Below are positions 46,879-55,590 of a stretch of DNA of 64,000 nt, in pieces. Each line of letters begins with the position of its first letter. Position 1 is the stretch's first letter. Source of the stretch: Acidobacteriota bacterium (GTDB lineage Bacteria > Acidobacteriota > Blastocatellia > UBA7656); contig JBFMDH010000006.1 of NCBI GenBank assembly GCA_040754075.1, forward strand, positions 166,285 to 230,284, in the 5' to 3' direction. Made by a program: the position numbers and the translations under genes. The notes under the pieces were generated by a model that worked only from the letters and a program-made list of their open reading frames with translations, did not search any database and was not told the origin of the DNA.

Positions 46879-47346
46879 ATGACAGACGAACTGAAACAAA
46901 AAATCCAAGAAGAGCTTAAACAACTGGAAACGGAACTGAGAACCGAGATTCCTCAGGAGTTAAAAAAAGCCGTCGCGCTTGGCGATTTATCTGAAAATGC
47001 CGAATATGAATCGGCGCGCAATCGTCAGGATTATGTTCGCGCCCGCATCGCCAATTTGCGCAAACGTCTGGGCGATCTGGCGATGATTGACCTGTCGCGT
47101 CTTCCCAAAGACCGCATCGCTTACGGCTCGACCGTCGAGCTTTATGATATTGATAGTGGCGACGAGGTTACTTACACGCTGGTGATGGCTGAAGATGCAG
47201 ACATCAATCAGAATAAAATTTCCACGACCTCACCGATTGGTCGCGGCTTGATGGGCAAACAGGCAGGCGATGAAACCGAAATTACCACACCTTCGGGCAA
47301 ACGCCGTTTCGAGGTGGTTAAACTCATTACCATTCACGATGCGTGA
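46879..47346 (+). CDS. greA: Transcription elongation factor GreA
   Basis: 155 residues. The N-terminal coiled coil carries the family signature GDLSENAEYESARN with the acidic tip that stimulates transcript cleavage in backtracked RNA polymerase. The C-terminal FKBP-like domain shows IAYGSTVELYD, STTSPIGRGLMGK and GDETEITTPSG. Stand-alone gene with weak ribosome site GGTGG. Confidence 0.95.
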   Translation: MTDELKQKIQEELKQLETELRTEIPQELKKAVALGDLSENAEYESARNRQDYVRARIANLRKRLGDLAMIDLSRLPKDRIAYGSTVELYDIDSGDEVTYTLVMAEDADINQNKISTTSPIGRGLMGKQAGDETEITTPSGKRRFEVVKLITIHDA

Positions 47347-47419
47347 ACGACCTGAAAAATCTTTACCTGATTGCATCGAAAGCCTGTGTTTTCGCATCTG
47401 AACCGCGGTTTGGAATTGC

Positions 47420-47449
47420 TTGACAATCAGCGGTAGCGTTTGCCATAGT
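47420..47449 (+). promoter_or_regulatory. Sigma-70-type promoter for the phosphatidyltransferase gene
   Basis: TTGACA (47420-47425), 18-base spacer, CATAGT (47444-47449), about 48 bases before the ATG. Confidence 0.6.
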
Positions 47450-47496
47450 AGCGCGGCTACGCGAGCGTGTTATGCCGAAATGAGTGAGGATTAAAA

Positions 47497-48204
47497 ATGA
47501 TTAGTGAAGCCATCGGGGCAGCGTGCAAACGCATAATAGATGCCATCGTGCGAACGCTCGCTCGCAGTCGTATCAACCCGAACGTGCTGACCTTTATCGG
47601 ATTACTGATCAATATCGGCTGCGCGACATTATACGGGTATGGCAAGTTTTTTGCGGCGGGTCTGTTAATGATCTTCGCCAATCTCTTTGATATGTTGGAC
47701 GGACAGGTGGCGCGGCTGCGCGGTCGGGTTACCCAGTTCGGCGCGTTCTTTGATTCAACGCTAGACCGTTATTCGGACATTATCGTCTACGTTGGCATTA
47801 TGATTTTTTATGCGCGGGATACGGTCGCGCATTCGACATTGCTGGTGGCGCTCACGGGACTGGCGCTCGTTGGTTCGGTGATGGTGAGTTATTCGCGCGC
47901 CCGCGCCGAATCTTTAGACATTGCCTGCAAGGTTGGATTTTTGGAAAGACCAGAGCGCGTCGTATTACTGATTATCGGTTCGCTTACGGAAATCGGGCCA
48001 CAGAGTTATTTCCTGCACAAGATGCCGCAGGTTTTGTGGGTGATTGCGGTGCTTTCACATTGGACGGTAGTACATCGGATTTATCATACCTACCGTGAAC
48101 TGAGAGAAGCCGACCGCGCCAAAGTCGAAGCGGCGCAGGTTAAGTTGAGAGCCGCGCAAGCGAACGAAAAAGTTATCCGGGCAGATTATTCTGTTCAAAA
48201 TTGA
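47497..48204 (+). CDS. CDP-alcohol phosphatidyltransferase
   Basis: 235-residue integral membrane enzyme with several hydrophobic helices. The full CDP-alcohol motif is present: Asp65, Asp68-Gly69, Ala72-Arg73, Gly82, Asp86 and Asp90. It condenses CDP-diacylglycerol or a CDP-linked alcohol with a second alcohol. The length and IAR-like NPNVLTFIGLLIN start resemble phosphatidylinositol-phosphate or archaetidyl-type synthases, but the acceptor cannot be read. A Glu/Ala-rich C-terminal helix follows. Confidence 0.9.
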   Translation: MISEAIGAACKRIIDAIVRTLARSRINPNVLTFIGLLINIGCATLYGYGKFFAAGLLMIFANLFDMLDGQVARLRGRVTQFGAFFDSTLDRYSDIIVYVGIMIFYARDTVAHSTLLVALTGLALVGSVMVSYSRARAESLDIACKVGFLERPERVVLLIIGSLTEIGPQSYFLHKMPQVLWVIAVLSHWTVVHRIYHTYRELREADRAKVEAAQVKLRAAQANEKVIRADYSVQN

Positions 48205-48313
48205 TGATTGAAATTACCCTAATAATTTTTCGATGAAGGCAAGAAAGCCATTCATCGTTATGGGAACTTTGAAATTGAAAAACACCACAGTTGATTACAG
48301 GAGCGGACTCAGA

Positions 48314-49066
48314 ATGCTTTGTCCATGTTGCGGTAAAGAGATTAAACGCGATGTTCTGGAATGCAATTGCGGCGCGAAGTTTGTCGGCGCACCTCTTGAT
48401 GAAAAACCCGTGCAAATTAAAAGCTACGGTCACGTCATGAATACCTTTGGATTGCTGGCTGTCGTCATTACCGCAGCACTGGTCTTTACCAAATTTTTTG
48501 CTATCGGAGCCATCCCGGTCATCTGGTACACCTGGCGTTCATTGCAACGCTCGCGAAAAAATCCCGAACAATTCGGCGGTTACAAAGTTTTAATGCCAAC
48601 CTTTGCTTTGACCTTAATCGCGAGTTTCGTCATTGCAGGTTTTGCTGTCGCTTACATTCCAAGACTTTTGGAAAACCGGCGCATTAAAAAAGAGGCGGCA
48701 TCAATGGCGGCGATTCATCGCAAAGCAGCTTTTCTTGAAGCTTTTAAACTGGTAAATGGCTCCTATCCAAAAGACGAACAAGAACTGAGAAAATTTGCCA
48801 AAGAACAATTGCCGCTTGATTACTGGGAACATAACATTTCTTATACCGGTTTTACAGATGGCATAGCCACCAATGTTACTCAGCGGAAAGGAAATGATAA
48901 ATCCTTAATCTTAACTCAGGGGTTAGGCTGGAATAATTTTGAATTACGCTCAAACGGGCCTGATGAACTGCCGAATACGGATGACGATATCATCATGCGG
49001 GATGGGGTGTTTTACACAGCAGCGGAATTAAAAGGTCAATTATTAATTAAAACGTCAGCGAAGTAG
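48314..49066 (+). CDS. Zinc-ribbon membrane protein with GspG-like C-terminus
   Basis: 250 residues. The start MLCPCCGKEIKRDVLECNCG is a zinc ribbon with four paired cysteines. Two membrane helices follow (about 45-68 and 101-122). The C-terminal ~110 residues match the tail seen at 12341-12949, with a helix (FLEAFKLVNGSYPKDEQEL) and SNGPDELPNTDDDIIMRDG. ATG 48314 has AGGAG ten bases upstream; the longer frame from 48233 has no ribosome site. Probably cytosolic zinc ribbon with an external GspG-like domain. Function unknown. Confidence 0.75.
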   Translation: MLCPCCGKEIKRDVLECNCGAKFVGAPLDEKPVQIKSYGHVMNTFGLLAVVITAALVFTKFFAIGAIPVIWYTWRSLQRSRKNPEQFGGYKVLMPTFALTLIASFVIAGFAVAYIPRLLENRRIKKEAASMAAIHRKAAFLEAFKLVNGSYPKDEQELRKFAKEQLPLDYWEHNISYTGFTDGIATNVTQRKGNDKSLILTQGLGWNNFELRSNGPDELPNTDDDIIMRDGVFYTAAELKGQLLIKTSAK

Positions 49067-49152
49067 ATTTTTGAGGTAGATAATGTTTGATAAAGAGGCG
49101 GGCACACGAGGCTCGCCTTTTTTCATTCATCCGAGCATCAATTTAACAACCT

Positions 49153-50670
49153 ATGTTCAAAAAAATTTTGATAGCCAATCGCGGAGAAATCGCCGTGCGC
49201 ATCGCCCGCGCTTGTCGTGAAATGAACATTTCGCCGGTTGCCGTTTATTCGGACGTTGACCGCGCTTCGCTTCACGTTCGCGTCTGCGATGAAGCCGTGC
49301 ATATTGGCGCAGCGCCATCGAGCGAAAGCTATCTGGTGATTGAAAAAATTATTGATGCGGCAAAACGCACAGGCGCGGAAGCGATTCATCCGGGCTACGG
49401 GTTTTTATCTGAAAACGCCGTTTTTGCCGACACTGTCGAACAAGCCGGACTGACCTTGATTGGCCCGCCCGCATCAGCTATGCGACTGATGGGTTCCAAA
49501 ACCAGCGCCCGCATCGCCGCGCAAAACGCCAATGCGCCGGTGGTTCCCGGTACGACATCGGCGATTGAATCCGTCGAAGAAGCTATCGCAATCGCTGATA
49601 ACATTGGCTACCCGGTCATGCTTAAAGCCGCAGCCGGGGGCGGCGGCAAAGGCATGCGCCTGGTGCGGTCACGCGAGGAAATTGCGGCGGCGATTTCGAT
49701 GGCGCAATCCGAAGCCCTGTCGAGTTTCAAAGATGCTTCCGTGTACATTGAAAAATATATCGAACGCCCGCGTCACATCGAGATTCAATTGATTGGCGAC
49801 CGTTATGGCAATCTGGTTTATCTCGGCGAACGCGAATGTTCCTTGCAACGCCGTCATCAAAAAGTTGTCGAAGAATGTCCTTCGCCGGTGGTTGATGCGG
49901 GTTTGCGAAAACGTATGGGTGAAGCGGCTGTCGAGATAGCTCGCGCTGCCGGTTATTACAACGCCGGGACGATTGAATTTCTGGTTGATCAGGAAAAAAA
50001 TTTTTACTTTCTGGAAATGAACACGCGGTTGCAGGTCGAGCATCCGGTTACCGAACTGGTCACCGGGCGCGATCTGGTTCACGAACAGATTCGCGTGGCG
50101 GCAGGCGAACAGCTCGCTTTCACCCAGGATGAAATCGTGATGCGCGGCGCAGCGATTGAATGCCGCATCTATGCCGAAGACCCCGATAATAATTTTTTGC
50201 CGAGTCCCGGACGCATCAATAAAATCACCCGCCCGTCGGGTCCCGGCGTGCGCGATGACAGCGGTGTGTATGAAGGTTGGGAAGTGCCGGTGTATTACGA
50301 TTCGCTGCTTGCGAAATTCTGCGTGTGGGCAGAAACCCGCGATGCGGCAATCAATCGTCTGGAGCGGGCGCTTGATGAATACGCCATAGAAGGTATTAAA
50401 ACCACTTTGCCGTTTTTCAAAGCCATCACGCAAAACGACGCCTTCCGTCAAGCTGAGTTCGACACCGGTTTTATTGACTGCTATTTGAATCAAAAAAACA
50501 GTGACGATAATGAAAGCCTCGATGCTACGCAAACCGAGTTGCGCGATTTAGCAAGCCTGGCGGCGGTTTTACACACTAAAGCCAAAGCGCAACAAATCAA
50601 GCAAGCCAATCCTCAACAGAGTGAAAGCCGTTGGAAAATGAGCGGGCGCGTCGCGCAAAGACGATTTTAG
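49153..50670 (+). CDS. accC: Biotin carboxylase subunit of an acyl-CoA/acetyl-CoA carboxylase
   Basis: 505 residues. Carboxylates biotin on the carrier using bicarbonate and ATP. It shows KILIANRGEIAVRIARACRE, the ATP-grasp glycine loop KAAAGGGGKGMRLV, ERECSLQRRHQKVVEE, EMNTRLQVEHPVTE and GRDLVHEQI. The length exceeds a minimal AccC (~450) and ends SRWKMSGR, a tail seen in AccC-like subunits of propionyl-CoA or pyruvate carboxylases. The carrier gene follows 59 bases downstream; no carboxyltransferase subunit is in the window, so the acyl substrate is open. Confidence 0.93.
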   Translation: MFKKILIANRGEIAVRIARACREMNISPVAVYSDVDRASLHVRVCDEAVHIGAAPSSESYLVIEKIIDAAKRTGAEAIHPGYGFLSENAVFADTVEQAGLTLIGPPASAMRLMGSKTSARIAAQNANAPVVPGTTSAIESVEEAIAIADNIGYPVMLKAAAGGGGKGMRLVRSREEIAAAISMAQSEALSSFKDASVYIEKYIERPRHIEIQLIGDRYGNLVYLGERECSLQRRHQKVVEECPSPVVDAGLRKRMGEAAVEIARAAGYYNAGTIEFLVDQEKNFYFLEMNTRLQVEHPVTELVTGRDLVHEQIRVAAGEQLAFTQDEIVMRGAAIECRIYAEDPDNNFLPSPGRINKITRPSGPGVRDDSGVYEGWEVPVYYDSLLAKFCVWAETRDAAINRLERALDEYAIEGIKTTLPFFKAITQNDAFRQAEFDTGFIDCYLNQKNSDDNESLDATQTELRDLASLAAVLHTKAKAQQIKQANPQQSESRWKMSGRVAQRRF

Positions 50671-50729
50671 ATTTTGAATATATATTCAGAAATGATGATT
50701 CAAGTTTTCCCTGAATCCCGAATCCTAAA

Positions 50730-51224
50730 ATGAAATACGAAACCGAAATCGACAGTCAAGCAATCAGTCTGGAACTTAATGAACAAGACGGGCGCGTCTT
50801 TGCTAAAATCGGCGAGCGCAATTATGAAATCGAGGTGGGATATCCCGAAGATGGTGTTTATCTGCTTTTTGTCGGCGATAAAATTTACGAAGCTCGTGTT
50901 GCCGATGGTGATAATCAATCGCTAAAAGTTTCGCTGCGCGGCAAAAATTTCGCGGCAACTATCGTTGACCGCAAACACCTGCGCGCAGGTGCGCAACACC
51001 ATGAAGATGGACGCCAACAACTGGTTGCACCCATGCCCGGTAAAGTGGTTCGGGTGATTCTAAAGGTTGATGATGAAGTCGAATCGGGACAAGGTGTGGT
51101 GGTGGTTGAAGCCATGAAGATGCAGAATGAAATCAAATCGCCGAAAGCCGGTCGCGTTACAGAGATTCGCGTCAATGAAGGCGAAGCCGTTGCCGCCGGT
51201 CAAATTCTCGCCATTGTCGAATAA
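50730..51224 (+). CDS. Biotin carboxyl carrier protein
   Basis: 164 residues. The last 75 form a biotinyl domain with the acceptor Lys130 in EAMKMQN; APMPGKVVRV marks its start. The N-terminal half is a beta-rich region without a name, similar to BCCP parts of multi-subunit acyl-CoA carboxylases. It partners the biotin carboxylase upstream. The gap between the two genes has a perfect 14-base palindrome TGAATATATATTCA (50675-50688). Confidence 0.93.
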   Translation: MKYETEIDSQAISLELNEQDGRVFAKIGERNYEIEVGYPEDGVYLLFVGDKIYEARVADGDNQSLKVSLRGKNFAATIVDRKHLRAGAQHHEDGRQQLVAPMPGKVVRVILKVDDEVESGQGVVVVEAMKMQNEIKSPKAGRVTEIRVNEGEAVAAGQILAIVE

Positions 51225-51419
51225 CTTGCCATACCATTTCGTTTAACCTCATGCCGAATTAGTGTTTGAAAAATCTACCTTAAAATCCCGCTTGTTTCAA
51301 AAACCTGCATTTTTATTGGCTTTTTTTATCAGGTTAATTCTTTTTGCGCTCTGGCACGCCGGTTGTTATTTCACTTGTCGCCGCAAACAAAGTTTGCCAG
51401 GCAAGGAGGGAAGATAAAG

Positions 51420-52253
51420 ATGGGATATTACAGCTTGTTAAAAAAATCGACGATTACTTTGATTGCGCTCTTCACAATCGCGCTGAGCGCAAATGCACAA
51501 ACCTACAACGAGCGATGGGGACAAAATCGTGATGATGATCGCTGGGGACGTGACCGCTATAATGACCGTTACGGCAGAGGCGATTTTCGCAGCAACTGGA
51601 CGAAAGAGCGCACCAAAGCTTTCGCGCAAATGTTCGGTTATCGCCTGGCATATGCAGAGGTTCAGGAATCCTATCGCTATTCATATGGCAGGGGTTCCTA
51701 TTCGAGAGACCACCGAAATCAAGCGGGGTTCAGAGATGATTTAAACGGTTGGTTCAACTGGATGGGCAACCGTGATGATTATCGCGACAGTTTCCGCAGA
51801 GGATATGAAGCCGGTTTCAGAGATGCCACCAATTATCGCGAATGTCGATTTACACGTCGCGACATCGAACAAGTGTTGGGCGCGAGAATGAAAGATGTTT
51901 ACCCGCGATTCAAATATGATGATGACGATTATTACAATCGCGGCGGTTACAATGGTGGCTACAACGGCGGCTATAATGGCGGCTATAATCCGGGTTCACG
52001 TTACAATCGTGATGAGATTATGCGTATCGCGGCGCAAAACGCTTATAACGACGCCTTCAAACACGGCAAAGAAGATGCCGAACGCAATCGGCAGTACAAC
52101 TATCAGGATGCCGATAGATTCCGCGACGCAGACAGAGGTTATCGTTCGGAATATGGCAACAAAGAGTTCTACAAACAAGCTTATCGGGAAGGCTATGCCC
52201 GGGCTTATGATGAAGGTTTCCGTAGCGTCAGACGTGGTGGTTGGCGTTGGTAA
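51420..52253 (+). CDS. Secreted GYR-repeat, Tyr/Arg/Asp-rich protein
   Basis: 277 residues. Signal peptide 1-24 ends near ANAQ. The mature protein is rich in Tyr, Arg, Asp and Gly. A tandem (YNGG)n stretch lies near residues 175-191. Helical repeats of the FxxxYxxGY type occur twice (SFRRGYEAGFRDA and FYKQAYREGYARAYDEGF), a pattern seen in short exported proteins of acidobacteria. AAGGAGGG precedes ATG 51420. Function unknown; an envelope-structural role is only a guess. A strong terminator follows. Confidence 0.8.
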   Translation: MGYYSLLKKSTITLIALFTIALSANAQTYNERWGQNRDDDRWGRDRYNDRYGRGDFRSNWTKERTKAFAQMFGYRLAYAEVQESYRYSYGRGSYSRDHRNQAGFRDDLNGWFNWMGNRDDYRDSFRRGYEAGFRDATNYRECRFTRRDIEQVLGARMKDVYPRFKYDDDDYYNRGGYNGGYNGGYNGGYNPGSRYNRDEIMRIAAQNAYNDAFKHGKEDAERNRQYNYQDADRFRDADRGYRSEYGNKEFYKQAYREGYARAYDEGFRSVRRGGWRW

Positions 52254-52311
52254 ACTGTCAATAAAATAAAGACAGCGCCACTGAGTTTTCTCTGAGTGCG
52301 GATGGTTATTC

Positions 52312-52348
52312 AAAGTCGCAAGGCAAAGTGCCTTGCGACTTTATTCTT
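52312..52348 (+). terminator. Rho-independent terminator
   Basis: Perfect 14-bp stem AAAGTCGCAAGGCA / TGCCTTGCGACTTT (52312-52325 with 52329-52342), 3-base loop, then ATTCTTTTTAT. Confidence 0.88.
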
Positions 52349-52485
52349 TTTATACGGTTATTATTTGCCTTCGCTTTTTCTCTTTAAAACCCTGACGGAC
52401 TCCCCCGCAGTTTTTAAGCCAATCTATCTTCTTGAATCGGCAAGTCCAGCGTGAGATAGTAAGCCCTTAATATGAAAGGAAAATT

Positions 52486-52920
52486 ATGTCTGCACAAAAA
52501 GACGTCTTGAATCTACATTTGCATTACACTTTGCTTTGCGAAGATGTGCGGTTGGAAATCAATCATAAACTGAGTTTGATGGGTCTGTTTTATGCCATTC
52601 AAGTTCCGCAATTGCCAATCACGCTTTTGAAACTGGTGATATTGAATCATTGGTCAGGCGAGGGGCAATTTCTTTCCGAAGTTCGCATTCTCGCGCCTGA
52701 CCGTGTTCAACCCATCGCGGTTTCGTCGCCTTCTGCTTTTGAGGTTCCGGCAAATGGCTTTGCCGATAATGTGACGTTGTTTGCCAATATTACTTTTCCG
52801 GCGGCGGGCAATTATGTAATTCAATCGCTGATTAATTCAAATGTGTTTGCCGAACAGATTCTCACGGTTTCAGACCTGTCCAACGAACAATCGTTGATGT
52901 CATCTGAAACCATTCAATAA
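52486..52920 (+). CDS. Small DUF6941-like protein before the ClpA/B-like gene
   Basis: 144 residues without signal peptide. It looks like one beta-sandwich domain: LLCEDVRLEINHKLSLMGLFYAI near the start and SNVFAEQILTV near the end. That start recalls the DUF6941 family; I am moderately sure. Function unknown. Its stop is eight bases before the AAA+ gene ATG, so the two are very likely co-translated and may act together. Confidence 0.75.
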   Translation: MSAQKDVLNLHLHYTLLCEDVRLEINHKLSLMGLFYAIQVPQLPITLLKLVILNHWSGEGQFLSEVRILAPDRVQPIAVSSPSAFEVPANGFADNVTLFANITFPAAGNYVIQSLINSNVFAEQILTVSDLSNEQSLMSSETIQ

Positions 52921-52927
52921 ACCTGCA

Positions 52928-55285
52928 ATGTCAAAAGAGCAACTGCTGAATTCATTGAGTGAAGAGACGCGCGAAGCCTTAGAAAACGCTAAACGGCTGG
53001 CGTTATGGAAAGGTGGCGTGCTGACGCCACTTCATTTGATGGTGGCGTTGCTCGAATATCTGATGGCGACGTCGGAAAATGTCAGCAAGGAACCGGCCAG
53101 GCTTTTGCAAACCGCACACGAAACCCTGAGCGCGCGGTTTCCACATCAAGGCGATTCCATAACCATCACTAAAGAAACGCAAAAAGTTATCGGTGAAGCC
53201 AATGAAGTCGCGCGTTTATCAGGCAAAGCCACGGTTTCGCCTCTCGATTTATTACACGCGGCGATGGAAAGTGACCATGTCAAAGAAGCCTTGTTTGACG
53301 CTACCTTGCGTGATGTTGCGCTTGCCGATATTGAGAAAAAATTTCAATCCATTTCGCTTGGCAAAATTGAAAAGCGGCAACAACCAACGTTCACGCCTCA
53401 AGCGTATGAAATTGATTTGGCGCCGGAACCGCAAAATCAAGTGGCAACCAAGCCGCAACTCACAGGCGTTCTGGGTGAATTTTGTTCAGACCTTGCCGAA
53501 GAATCGTTGATTGATTCTGCGCATCAATTTGTCGGGCGCGACCGCGAAATGACCGCGGTTTTGGAAACCCTTTGTCGCAAACTTAAAAACAATCCGTTGT
53601 TAATCGGCAAACCCGGCGTCGGCAAAACCGCATTAGTTACGGCGGTCGCGGCGCGTTTGCGCGCGGGCAATGCCCCCGCGAGACTGAAAGGCAAACGGGT
53701 GCTTGAAGTTTCACGCCTGCGTTTGCTTGCCGACGCGAAATATTCCGGCGATATCGAAGAGCGTTTGAAATGCTTGATTGAAGAGGTCAAACGCGCCGGC
53801 GATGTCATTTTATTCTTCGATGAAATTCACACGCTGCTCAATGCAGGGGGCGCGGGCGGCGTCGGCGATATTGCCAACCTGCTCAAATCATCGCTTTCAA
53901 AAGGCGACATCACCTGCATCGGCGCGACCACGCTTTCCGAATATTACAAATACATCGCGCGTGATGAAGCGCTTGCCCGCAGGTTCAGCACCATCACCAT
54001 TGAAGAGCCATCGCTTGAAGAGACCAAGCACATTTTGATGCAGGCGCGCGTTGCATTTGAAAATCATCACGGCATCAAAATCAACGATGCGGCGGTCGCG
54101 TTGATTGTTGACCTTGCTGACCGTTATCTGCATTCGCGCAGTTTTCCCGACAAAGCTTTTGACCTGATGGACAAAGCTGCCGCCAAAGCCACACTTGCCG
54201 GACATGAAAATTTATCGCGGGATTGCGTCACCGAAGCGCTTTCGGAAACCACAGGTTTGCCGCTTGAAATTATGGACGAAGACCCGGCGGAGCGATTGGA
54301 ACGATTGGAAGATTTTTTGAACGCCGCAGTGCCCGGACAAGCGCGCGCGGCGCGTGATATTGCCCGCGTCGTGCGCATCGCAAAATTGCGTCTGGAACTG
54401 CGTCCCGAAAGACCTGATGGCGTCTTTCTTTTCGTCGGCGTCGAAGGTGCGGGTAAACATGAAATGGCGATTGCGCTGGCGAAATTTTTGTATGGCTCGT
54501 CGAAAAAAATGGTTGATTTCGATATGAGCCAGTTCAGCGAAAACTGGTCGTTGGCGCGGCTTATCGGCGCGGAACCCGGTTATGTCGGCTACGGCGACCG
54601 CAGCGGATTGTTATCGAAAGCCGCCGAAGACAACCCGCATTCGGTTCTCTATTTTCGCAATGTCGATTTGGCGCACCCGGTGGTTCAGCAATTTTTAGGT
54701 GAAGCGTTTGAGCAGGGCAGTTTCACGGACGCTACGGGCGCGCGCATTTCGCTTTCCAACACAACGGTTATTATGGCGCTTTCGCAAATCAGCGAAAGTA
54801 ACAAATACACGCCGGTCGGGTTTCACCCGCATAGCGATGAAAGCGAGGCGCGACCGCTTACCGGCAATTTGAAAATGTCGGGCAGTTTGCGCTTGCGTGA
54901 ACGCGGTTCCGCGTACAATTTAACCGAAACCCTGGCGGCAGCAATCGATGAAGTCATCGAGTTTCAGGTTCTCGACCGCGCCGCAACTGAAAAAATCATC
55001 GGCGAAAGACTTGAATCGTTGAAAGCGCGACTGGAAGCCGCCCAGCCTGTGATTGTGCATCTTGATAATGCCTTGGTGAGTTTTTTTGCGGAAAAACTGA
55101 CTCGCGAGCGCAAGAGTCTCGCGCAACTCGAACGCATCTGGCAGGAGACGATTTTAATCCCCTTCACTAACCTGCATGCCAATAAGCATAACGGCGGCAC
55201 ACGCATGGAAGTCACCATTTGCGTTGAAAACCAGGCGGTGATTGTCGCTATGCAAAAAGATGGCGTTAGCAAAAGCGAGCACTAA
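52928..55285 (+). CDS. ClpA/B-like two-ring AAA+ protein with degenerate second ring
   Basis: 785 residues with a double Clp-N domain (about 1-145), D1, and D2 with a C-terminal small domain. D1 is intact: Walker A GKPGVGKT (227-234) and Walker B VILFFDE (293-299), plus IGATTLSEYYKYIARDEAL. D2 is damaged: Walker A reads GVEGAGKH (504-511) with Thr replaced by His, and Walker B reads VLYFRNVD (573-579) without Asp-Glu. The ClpB middle coiled coil is absent and I see no ClpP IGF/L loop. So it is neither a normal ClpB nor ClpC. D1 is probably the only motor. Confidence 0.85.
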   Translation: MSKEQLLNSLSEETREALENAKRLALWKGGVLTPLHLMVALLEYLMATSENVSKEPARLLQTAHETLSARFPHQGDSITITKETQKVIGEANEVARLSGKATVSPLDLLHAAMESDHVKEALFDATLRDVALADIEKKFQSISLGKIEKRQQPTFTPQAYEIDLAPEPQNQVATKPQLTGVLGEFCSDLAEESLIDSAHQFVGRDREMTAVLETLCRKLKNNPLLIGKPGVGKTALVTAVAARLRAGNAPARLKGKRVLEVSRLRLLADAKYSGDIEERLKCLIEEVKRAGDVILFFDEIHTLLNAGGAGGVGDIANLLKSSLSKGDITCIGATTLSEYYKYIARDEALARRFSTITIEEPSLEETKHILMQARVAFENHHGIKINDAAVALIVDLADRYLHSRSFPDKAFDLMDKAAAKATLAGHENLSRDCVTEALSETTGLPLEIMDEDPAERLERLEDFLNAAVPGQARAARDIARVVRIAKLRLELRPERPDGVFLFVGVEGAGKHEMAIALAKFLYGSSKKMVDFDMSQFSENWSLARLIGAEPGYVGYGDRSGLLSKAAEDNPHSVLYFRNVDLAHPVVQQFLGEAFEQGSFTDATGARISLSNTTVIMALSQISESNKYTPVGFHPHSDESEARPLTGNLKMSGSLRLRERGSAYNLTETLAAAIDEVIEFQVLDRAATEKIIGERLESLKARLEAAQPVIVHLDNALVSFFAEKLTRERKSLAQLERIWQETILIPFTNLHANKHNGGTRMEVTICVENQAVIVAMQKDGVSKSEH

Positions 55286-55590
55286 AGAAAAACTTTTTAA
55301 GTTGATGCGGAAAACCACTTGGCTGAGAAATTGTATTGCTCAAAGCTGGCGGGTGGTATTCCATCAAACCGCTTGGCAGCACTTCTTTAAATCATTTCTG
55401 CATTGGCATATTTACAACAAAAAATGCTCGCCATTATATCTTTTTCATCTCAGGGACAACCCGAAACGAATTTTTTGGCATCACCGGAAAGTTCTTTTGA
55501 CTGAAAAGCCGCCTATGGTACACTGAAATAGTGTGAGCGGACTAGCCCGTGCTGGCTCGAAGTAGTTCTCAATCCCAAGGAGTTTTAACC
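55286..55590. other. Intergenic region upstream of the M48 protease
   Basis: 305 bases. It contains the promoter at 55497-55524 and no credible ORF. Confidence 0.5.
55497..55524 (+). promoter_or_regulatory. Sigma-70-type promoter for the M48 protease gene
   Basis: TTGACT (55497-55502), 16-base spacer, TACACT (55519-55524), about 66 bases before the ATG, which has AAGGAG upstream. Confidence 0.65.

Noticed and set aside
49669-50532. 287-codon minus-strand frame
   Set aside because: Antisense shadow of the biotin carboxylase gene, with no family resemblance.
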